Positions 4,721-9,593 of a DNA stretch of 9,593 nt are shown piece after piece. A program made the translations under genes and the position numbers. A model generated the notes under the pieces. That model did not search any database, was not told the origin of the DNA, and saw only the letters and a program-made list of their open reading frames with translations. This DNA comes from Microcaldota archaeon (GTDB lineage: Archaea; Iainarchaeota; Iainarchaeia; Iainarchaeales; JAGVWC01), in assembly GCA_018813975.1 (NCBI GenBank), contig JAHJAQ010000129.1, forward strand, positions 1 through 9,593, given 5' to 3'. Every line of letters starts with the position of its first letter. Position 1 is the stretch's first letter.

Positions 4721-6892
4721 ATGCACGCCAATATTTCAGAACTCGTAAAAAAGGCCAATGGTTTTTCGGATTTCAATCCCGTACAACAAAAGGCATTGCA
4801 AGCCAATTTGTTTAACCAAAATCTAGTGATTGCTTCTCCCACGGCTTCCGGAAAAACCCTTATTGCAGAGCTATGTGCTTTGGATTCTATTATTGAAAAA
4901 CACCAAAAAGTAGTGTACACCTGTCCTTTGCGCGCATTAGCTTCCGAACACTATTCTGATTTTAAGAAAAAATACGCTGGTTTGAAGGTTCGAATGGCAT
5001 TAAGCACGGGAGAACTGGATTCTAGTTCCAAATACCTTTCCAACTATGATTTTGTTTTTTGTACAAATGAAAAACTAAACAGTTTGATTCGTCATAAAGC
5101 AGATTGGTTGAAAGAAGTGGGTTTGTTGGTGGTGGATGAAGTGCATCTGTTGGGAAGCGATCGTGGTCCAACCTTAGAAATAGTAATTGCTATGATGCAG
5201 TTGGTAAACCCAAAAATTCGTTTGTTGGCTTTAAGCGCTACTATTCCAAACGCTAAACAGATTAGCGATTGGCTGCAGGCCAAACTCGTTAAGAGTGATT
5301 ATCGCCCGGTAAAACTAGAAGAAGGGGTTTTTTTTGATAATGAACTGGTTTTTCCCAAGCGTGTTCAAACCATTCCATCCAAAGAGCGCGATCCATTATC
5401 TCAATTAGCGGATAATACTTTGAATCAAGAAGATCAACAGTGCTTGGTGTTTGCAAATTCACGGAGAAATAGCCAAAGCATGGCTAAAAAAATGGGCCGC
5501 TTAACCGCTCTCAAACTAACCCCTAAAAAACAAGCGGTTTTAGAGCGGGTTTCCCAACGCATTCTTACTACATTAGAACAGCCCACTTCGCAGTGCATGG
5601 AACTAGCTGAATTAGTGAAAAAGGGCATTGCGTTTCATCATGCGGGCTTGCTTCAAAAACAGCGCCAATTGGTGGAAGATGCGTTCAAAAAAGATTATTT
5701 GAAAATAATTTGCGCTACTCCTACCCTTGCATTAGGTGTAAACATTCCCGCGTTTCGAGTGATTGTTCCTTCCTTGTATCGTTACACTAAATTTGGCAAT
5801 CAACGCATCTCTGTTTCCGAATACAAACAATGGATTGGACGTGCAGGGCGCCCCGCATTCCATGTGCGCGGAGAAGGCATTTTGCTGGCGCATTCTGAGT
5901 TGGAAGCGGATGAATTATTAGAATTTTTTGTTAAAGGGGAACTGGAAGATATTGAATCCCAGTTAAGCCAAGAACCAGTTCTTAGAACACATTTGTTAGC
6001 GGCCATTGCAACCAATTTTATTTTTGACTTGCAATCACTAGAAGAATTTTTTTCCAAGACTTTTTTTGCTTTTCAATACAAAAACACCAGTGCGTTGTTC
6101 AAACAATTATCCACTATTTTAACAGAATTGCAAGAACTTGGTTTTGTGAAAGGAAACGAAAAGCGTTTTGAAGCTACACCATTGGGTAAGCGCGTGGCAG
6201 AATTATACTTAGATCCCTTGGCGGCCCATGAATTAGTTCAATCCTTAAAACAAAATCGCTTGTTTTCTCCATTAACCTATTTGTTTTTGTTTGTTCAAAC
6301 AAAAGAGCTCTTTCCATTGGTTTCGTTGCCTAAAAAGAAAGAATCAGCGGTTTTAGAGGATTCGGTGGCAAGTAAGGATGAACTCCCCATCAATTTGGAA
6401 CGCGATTTGTATGCTGATCCGGAATTGGGTAAAAAGTTTTTTACGGCTCGAATGCTTGAAGAATGGATTAATGAGCGACCCGATCCCTTGTTAACAGAGG
6501 ATTTTAATACGGCTCCAGGATTATTGCATTCTAAGTTGTGGGTGTGTGATTGGTTGGGGTATGCTGCGTTTGAATTGTGCCAGTTGCTTGGTCTTGAAAA
6601 ACACTTGCCCAAATTGGGAAAGCTTCGAAAGCGTTTAAAGCACGGTGTAAAAGAAGAATTGCTTTCTTTGGTAGAAGTGCGCGGCATTGGAAGAGTGCGC
6701 GCCCGTAAGCTATGGCATAATAATGTGCGTTCCGTGAGTGAATTGAAAAAAATGGATATAAAAGACCTTTCTCGTTTGCTCGGAGAAACCATTGCATTCA
6801 AAATCAAACAAAACCTAGGCCAAAAAACCGAAAAAACTATTTCCAAAACCAAAACAGCAAAAGAACAATCTTCTCTGAAGGTTTTTGATTAA
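4721..6892 (+). CDS. hel308: Hel308-type DNA helicase (Ski2-family, superfamily 2)
   Basis: This is an ATP-driven 3'-5' DNA helicase of the Hel308/Hjm type, a family that acts on stalled or branched replication forks in archaea. Its 723 residues match the usual 690-740. Visible motifs in order: Q-motif region FNPVQQKAL (18-26); Walker A SPTASGKT (39-46, Lys45); DEVH box (139-142); motif III SAT (172-174); motif IV CLVFANSRR (241-249); AFHHAGL (304-310); motif V ATPTLALGVNIP (332-343); motif VI QWIGRAGRP (370-378). A winged-helix and ratchet-helix region covers about 400-640. The Hel308 domain-5 helix-hairpin-helix is at about 647-690 (VRGIGRVRARKLW). The basic tail ends in QSSLKVFD, a PIP-box-like motif. 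ATG 4721 gives the natural N-terminus and has a TATA element about 27 nt upstream. The stop overlaps that of the convergent orc1/cdc6 gene. Confidence 0.93.
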   Translation: MHANISELVKKANGFSDFNPVQQKALQANLFNQNLVIASPTASGKTLIAELCALDSIIEKHQKVVYTCPLRALASEHYSDFKKKYAGLKVRMALSTGELDSSSKYLSNYDFVFCTNEKLNSLIRHKADWLKEVGLLVVDEVHLLGSDRGPTLEIVIAMMQLVNPKIRLLALSATIPNAKQISDWLQAKLVKSDYRPVKLEEGVFFDNELVFPKRVQTIPSKERDPLSQLADNTLNQEDQQCLVFANSRRNSQSMAKKMGRLTALKLTPKKQAVLERVSQRILTTLEQPTSQCMELAELVKKGIAFHHAGLLQKQRQLVEDAFKKDYLKIICATPTLALGVNIPAFRVIVPSLYRYTKFGNQRISVSEYKQWIGRAGRPAFHVRGEGILLAHSELEADELLEFFVKGELEDIESQLSQEPVLRTHLLAAIATNFIFDLQSLEEFFSKTFFAFQYKNTSALFKQLSTILTELQELGFVKGNEKRFEATPLGKRVAELYLDPLAAHELVQSLKQNRLFSPLTYLFLFVQTKELFPLVSLPKKKESAVLEDSVASKDELPINLERDLYADPELGKKFFTARMLEEWINERPDPLLTEDFNTAPGLLHSKLWVCDWLGYAAFELCQLLGLEKHLPKLGKLRKRLKHGVKEELLSLVEVRGIGRVRARKLWHNNVRSVSELKKMDIKDLSRLLGETIAFKIKQNLGQKTEKTISKTKTAKEQSSLKVFD

Positions 6893-8106
6893 GCGTTTTC
6901 AAATTGTTTTTCAAGTGCTTCTTTGATTTTTTTGGCGTCAAAACTCAAGCGAATTAGTCTGGTGTTGCCTCTGATGCCGTGACCCGAAGCAGCCGTAAGA
7001 ATCAAACCAAACATTTCGAGTTCGGAAATGTATTCGCGATACCATCTTGCCGAAACCGGCTGTTCTTTTACGTTTCTTGCGTTTTTCGCGTATTCTTCAT
7101 AAATCTCTCCCGAAAAGAGCGGTAATTCTTCTATCGTTCCGGTAATGCGCTGCTGGCTTTTTTTGTGCATGGAAAGAGAAGCAATCGTGTGTAATAATAG
7201 TTGTTGGTGTTTGGGGAGCGTTGCAATCATGTTCAAAATGAGTTCTTCTTCTACTTTTTTCTTGGCTTTTTGAACGTGTACATCTTGTACACTGGTTTCT
7301 TGTTTTTTATCCGCTAATTCCCCTGCTTTGAGCAAGAGCATGACCGCGGTTCTTGCATCCCCTGATTCTTTGGCGGCAAACGCCGCTGCCAGGTTGATGG
7401 CGCTTTCTTCAATGGCTTTTGGTTTGAAAGCCAGTTCTGCCCGTTCATCCAGTATTTTGTTTAATTCTTCCGCATTGTAAGGAGGGAAAATCATTTCGTG
7501 CTGGCACAAACTGCTTTTTGTGCGCGGGTCCAGTCTTTCTTTGAAAAAAACATTGTTCGAAATGCCTACCACGGAAACGCTGCCGTTTTCCAACTCATCA
7601 TTGCTCCGTGTTAACGCATAGACTAAATCATCCAGGTCTTTTACCTTGTCAATTTCATCCAATACAATCAAATAATTGGTTTTTTTTTTGTTCACGCCGT
7701 CCATTACTTTGTCATAAATAAAGGCGGCAGAGTATCCTAAAAAGTTTTCTTCTGGAAATAATTCTTTTACAACTTTAGATAGAACGCGGTATTTGCTGTT
7801 GTGATTCCTGCAATTAATGTAGGTTCCATTAATGGGTAGATTTTGTTTGCCGGCAAATTCCAGTAATTGGCGTAACACCAATCGTGTAACGGATGTTTTG
7901 CCGGTACCGGTTTTTCCGTACAAAAATAAATTGTCGCTTTTTTTTTGGTTTAAATTAGTGGAAAAGATTTGACTAATTTCGTGTATTTGCTTTTCTCGAA
8001 AAGGAAATTTGTTTGGCATAAAGTGCGGGGAAATCGCGTTTCGGTCCAAAAAAACAGTTTGCTGGTTCGCAAAATGCGTTTCAAAAATATTGGTAGTTTC
8101 CCCCAT
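6889..8106 (-). CDS. cdc6: Orc1/Cdc6 replication initiator
   Basis: This AAA+ initiator binds origin DNA and helps load the MCM helicase in archaea. Its 405 residues are typical. Walker A GKTGTGKT is at 64-71 (Lys70), Walker B LIVLDEID at 146-153, sensor 1 GISNN at 181-185, and the initiator-specific motif around ERLDPR at 190-195, which contacts DNA. Sensor 2 is GDARTAV (249-255, Arg252). A C-terminal winged helix (about 290-400), with RWYREYISELEMFGLI and a basic GHGIRGNTRLIRL wing, binds DNA. All nucleotide-binding residues are present, so it should be active. The ATG at 8106 has GGGG 4 nt upstream as a weak Shine-Dalgarno. Codons 139-142 include a ten-A run (7680-7689 on the plus strand) with the frame intact. 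It converges on hel308 and is divergent from sepF. Confidence 0.95.
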   Translation of the reverse strand: MGETTNIFETHFANQQTVFLDRNAISPHFMPNKFPFREKQIHEISQIFSTNLNQKKSDNLFLYGKTGTGKTSVTRLVLRQLLEFAGKQNLPINGTYINCRNHNSKYRVLSKVVKELFPEENFLGYSAAFIYDKVMDGVNKKKTNYLIVLDEIDKVKDLDDLVYALTRSNDELENGSVSVVGISNNVFFKERLDPRTKSSLCQHEMIFPPYNAEELNKILDERAELAFKPKAIEESAINLAAAFAAKESGDARTAVMLLLKAGELADKKQETSVQDVHVQKAKKKVEEELILNMIATLPKHQQLLLHTIASLSMHKKSQQRITGTIEELPLFSGEIYEEYAKNARNVKEQPVSARWYREYISELEMFGLILTAASGHGIRGNTRLIRLSFDAKKIKEALEKQFENA

Positions 8107-8120
8107 TTTTTCCCCTTATT

Positions 8121-8144
8121 TTTTTATAGTCCAATCGTTTAAAG
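8121..8144 (-). promoter_or_regulatory. Promoter region of orc1/cdc6
   Basis: Two TATA-like elements lie upstream of the ATG at 8106: CTTTAAAC (8144-8137), which predicts an RNA start near 8114 and an 8-nt leader carrying GGGG, and TATAAAAA (8128-8121), which is too close unless the RNA starts inside the gene. I favour the first by spacing. Confidence 0.35.
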
Positions 8145-8180
8145 AAAACTTGGAGTTGTGGAAGCAAAGCAATTCCGCTA

Positions 8181-8204
8181 TTTGGTTTGGGTTTTCAAAC
8201 CAAA
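8181..8204. repeat. Perfect 9-bp inverted repeat between orc1/cdc6 and sepF
   Basis: TTTGGTTTG (8181-8189) and CAAACCAAA (8196-8204) are perfect reverse complements around the spacer GGTTTT. The repeat is in the middle of the 207-bp divergent region, about 50 bp upstream of the sepF TATA box and 37 bp from the cdc6 one. It could be an initiator-binding element, an operator for one or both genes, or a stem-loop in a long leader. It does not match the ORB consensus as I remember it. The core AAACCAA/TTGGTTT recurs in the hairpin at 182-200 with the arms swapped, probably by chance. Confidence 0.5.
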
Positions 8205-8254
8205 AAGAGTTATGTATATTCGAGTTTTTTTTGGGAGTGGTTTGTTCCTATAGG

Positions 8255-8263
8255 TTATAAATA
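8255..8263 (+). promoter_or_regulatory. TATA box TTATAAATA of sepF
   Basis: TTATAAATA is a strong archaeal TATA match. The expected RNA start is near 8284-8287, giving a leader of about 28 nt that carries the Shine-Dalgarno. Confidence 0.6.
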
Positions 8264-8304
8264 TTGTTCGTAAGCCAAAACTATCGAGCCTTTTGTGTTT
8301 GAGG

Positions 8305-8310
8305 GGTGAT
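8305..8310 (+). promoter_or_regulatory. Shine-Dalgarno GGTGAT deciding the sepF start
   Basis: GAGGGGTGAT ends 3 nt before ATG 8314. Its GGTGAT complements the archaeal 16S 3' end. This rules out the in-frame TTG at 8293 as the start, because the site would then be inside the coding sequence. Confidence 0.65.
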
Positions 8311-8313
8311 ATA

Positions 8314-8667
8314 ATGGCTTTTTTAGAGAAAGTTTTTCGCAAGGAAGAAGAATTGAATATCGAAGAGTTCTTGAATAACTTGGATGTCGAGGAAGAAAAC
8401 GTTTACGAGGATGCCACTGCTTTGGTGAAACCCATTAATTTGGTTCGAGACCTGGATGTTGACGTGATTGTGAATGAGTTAAAGCAAGGTAATTTTCTTT
8501 TATTGAATATTGGCGAGCTTAAAAAGAGAAATGCCGTTAAACTCCGCGAATTAGTGGATACCATTCGAAGCAAGGTTGATGAATTGAATGGTGACTTGGC
8601 CTTGGTTTCGCATGAAAAGATTTTAGTAACGCCATCCAAAATCAAGATTGTTAAGAAAAAGGCATAA
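8314..8667 (+). CDS. sepF: SepF, membrane anchor of the FtsZ ring
   Basis: At 117 residues it has the length of archaeal SepF. Residues 1-12 (MAFLEKVFRKEE) form a short amphipathic helix of the kind that binds the membrane. An acidic linker runs to about 30. The SepF fold (formerly DUF552) covers about 33-115: ALVKPINLVRDLDVD, then the Gly-containing strand QGNFLLLNIGEL (58-69), a helix with RELVDTIRSKVDEL, and the last strands NGDLALVSHEKILVTP (92-107), ending in a basic tail. SepF dimers tether FtsZ filaments to the membrane at mid-cell, and in archaea that have FtsZ it is the usual anchor. No ftsZ is visible in this window. The ATG at 8314 is chosen for its GGTGAT Shine-Dalgarno. It is divergent from orc1/cdc6, and a T-tract follows the stop. 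Confidence 0.88.
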   Translation: MAFLEKVFRKEEELNIEEFLNNLDVEEENVYEDATALVKPINLVRDLDVDVIVNELKQGNFLLLNIGELKKRNAVKLRELVDTIRSKVDELNGDLALVSHEKILVTPSKIKIVKKKA

Positions 8668-8673
8668 AACCAG

Positions 8674-8710
8674 TTTTTTTTTGGCTTGTTGGCCAGGGTT
8701 TTAAAGCCAA
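8674..8710 (+). terminator. T-tract and stem-loop after sepF
   Basis: Nine T (8674-8682) begin 7 nt after the sepF stop. TTGGCTT (8681-8687) can pair with AAGCCAA (8704-8710) around a 16-nt loop that contains the palindrome TGGCCA. The T-tract alone is enough for archaeal termination. The stem-loop may be incidental. Confidence 0.5.
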
Positions 8711-8732
8711 TTCCCTTTTTTGACCAGTTGCA

Positions 8733-8740
8733 TTAAATAT
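8733..8740 (+). promoter_or_regulatory. TATA element TTAAATAT of the membrane-protein gene
   Basis: TTAAATAT is centred about 27 nt before ATG 8764, so the transcript would be leaderless. This suggests that the gene is not simply read through from sepF. Confidence 0.45.
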
Positions 8741-8763
8741 TCTAAGACCGCTTTTTTTTGTAT

Positions 8764-9546
8764 ATGCAATTGGGCAAACTTTCTTTTCCAGTCCAGTTTT
8801 CTGAGGTAGATGTTCGAGAACTGGTTAAAGGCTTAATTGAGGAACAGGGTTGGGAAGAGTATGAAATTCAAAAGCCAGAATTATGGTTTTTCCCATACTG
8901 GGTATTCAATTATAACTCTTTTTCTGAGCAAGTGGATGAAGCGGGAGTAAAAAGTACTCAAGAAGGAGAACAAGGTATTATCGCGATGCATGGCAAATCC
9001 TCTGAATTGGAGGATACCGTTGGAGACTTGTTTTCTTCTTTTGAAAACGACTTATTGACCAAGCCTATAGTAGAGCATTTTAAGGCGGTTCGGTTTCGCA
9101 TTCGAAGGCAAGAAGCTGAAAAACTAACGAGGCTAAAGATTGCGGCTCGATTGAGTATTGACCCTGAGTTTGTGGTTATTTCTGGTTTAAAACAAGTGTT
9201 TGTGCCGGTGTGGAAAACAAATGCTTCTTTTGATGGTCAAGAAATGGAATTTATGGTGAACGGGGTTGAAGGGAATATTTTATCCGATGAAGCGGTTCCT
9301 GATCGCGGCAAAACCGCGGGCGAACTAGCAGGAGAAACCGTTTCTGATTTGAAAAAGCCCGGTAATTGGATTCGCTATTTGGTTAGTCTTATTGGCAGCA
9401 TTATTGGTTTTTTTTGGCATGTAGGAGTGGGAGAAGGAGAACGAAAAGGAATCTTGCACAATCGCGGAGTTCGATTATTAATTTTGCTTATTATCGTAAT
9501 ACTAATTCTTTTGAATGAAACTGGTACACTTGTGCTCTGGGGCTAA
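8764..9546 (+). CDS. Uncharacterised protein with two C-terminal membrane helices
   Basis: This is a 260-residue protein of a family I cannot name. Residues 1-200 are soluble and charged. The hydrophobic stretches at about 202-222 (RYLVSLIGSIIGFFWHV) and 236-251 (RLLILLIIVILILL) are clear membrane helices joined by a short charged loop (GEGERKGILHNR), which suits a hairpin in the membrane with the N-terminal domain in the cytoplasm. Two similar strands, FFPYWVFNYNSF (42-53) and VFVPVWKTNASF (145-156), share the F-x-P-x-W pattern and are each followed by a Gly-rich turn (GEQGI, NGVEGN), so the soluble part may be an internal duplication. ATG 8764 is chosen over the TTG at 8758 because a TATA element fits a leaderless start there. 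Lying 96 bp after sepF, it could be a division partner, but that is speculation. Confidence 0.75.
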   Translation: MQLGKLSFPVQFSEVDVRELVKGLIEEQGWEEYEIQKPELWFFPYWVFNYNSFSEQVDEAGVKSTQEGEQGIIAMHGKSSELEDTVGDLFSSFENDLLTKPIVEHFKAVRFRIRRQEAEKLTRLKIAARLSIDPEFVVISGLKQVFVPVWKTNASFDGQEMEFMVNGVEGNILSDEAVPDRGKTAGELAGETVSDLKKPGNWIRYLVSLIGSIIGFFWHVGVGEGERKGILHNRGVRLLILLIIVILILLNETGTLVLWG

Positions 9547-9557
9547 TACAATTCATT

Positions 9558-9593
9558 TTACGATTGCGTAACAGCCAATAAATTTTTGACATT
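9558..9593 (-). CDS. Possible C-terminal tip of a minus-strand gene (partial)
   Basis: Reading in from the right edge on the minus strand, one frame gives NVKNLLAVTQS and then TAA at 9560-9558, which would be convergent with the membrane-protein gene 11 bp away. Eleven residues are too few to be sure. Another frame offers an ATG at 9592 but runs antisense into the membrane-protein gene, which I consider less likely. Confidence 0.2.
   Translation of the reverse strand, partial: NVKNLLAVTQS

Noticed and set aside
6295..6852. 185-codon open frame antisense to hel308
   Set aside because: It lies wholly inside a gene with all helicase motifs, its Ser/Arg/Asn-rich composition is that of a reverse-frame shadow, and it has no promoter or Shine-Dalgarno.
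8009..8260. 83-codon plus-strand frame across the cdc6 start and the divergent region
   Set aside because: Its first part is antisense to cdc6 and the rest crosses the promoters. No Shine-Dalgarno.
1..9593. tRNA, rRNA, CRISPR arrays, insertion sequences and att-like direct repeats
   Set aside because: Looked for and not seen: no cloverleaf arms with TTCRANY, no spaced identical repeats, no transposase motifs or terminal inverted repeats.

Overview
The window most likely comes from an archaeon, probably a small-genome lineage (DPANN-like), though no ribosomal RNA or phylogenetic marker is present to place it. The evidence is an Orc1/Cdc6 replication initiator, a Hel308-type Ski2-family helicase with its terminal helix-hairpin-helix, an archaeal-type SepF division protein, Shine-Dalgarno sites of the form GGTGAT(C), and TATA boxes placed so that several transcripts would be leaderless. 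The DNA is AT-rich by eye. There are no tRNAs, rRNAs, CRISPR arrays or insertion sequences.

Left part (1-1.65 kb) looks worn. A cysteine-rich, probably exported protein ends at 183. Facing it on the minus strand is a 48-codon remnant that resembles the C-terminus of a glycoside hydrolase, and a perfect hairpin lies exactly between the two stop codons. Next comes an uncharacterised basic coiled-coil protein (513-1175) whose end lies on a run of eight A: a -1 shift there would add 20 plausible residues. Then follows a small protein gene (1323-1619) whose apparent N-terminus lies in another frame upstream (from 1243). Either this stretch is decaying or the assembly has indels.

Centre: a long minus-strand gene (1674-4364) encodes a membrane-anchored lipoprotein with a C-terminal alpha/beta-hydrolase (PAF-acetylhydrolase/dienelactone-hydrolase type) carrying a full Ser-Asp-His triad. 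The next 356 bases hold a previously unnamed candidate small gene (4561-4662, 33 aa) with its own TATA box, perfect Shine-Dalgarno and T-tract, followed by the hel308 promoter.

Right part (4.7-9.6 kb) is a genome-maintenance block. hel308 (plus) converges on orc1/cdc6 (minus), with their stop codons overlapping by four bases. orc1/cdc6 is divergent from sepF across a 208-bp region holding a perfect 9-bp inverted repeat, the sepF TATA box and its Shine-Dalgarno. An uncharacterised protein with two C-terminal membrane helices follows under its own promoter. Fork repair (Hel308), replication initiation (Orc1/Cdc6) and septum assembly (SepF, which anchors FtsZ) are therefore side by side. The best leads are the small gene at 4561, the orc1-sepF intergenic repeat, the two frame breaks, and a PIP-box-like C-terminus on Hel308.
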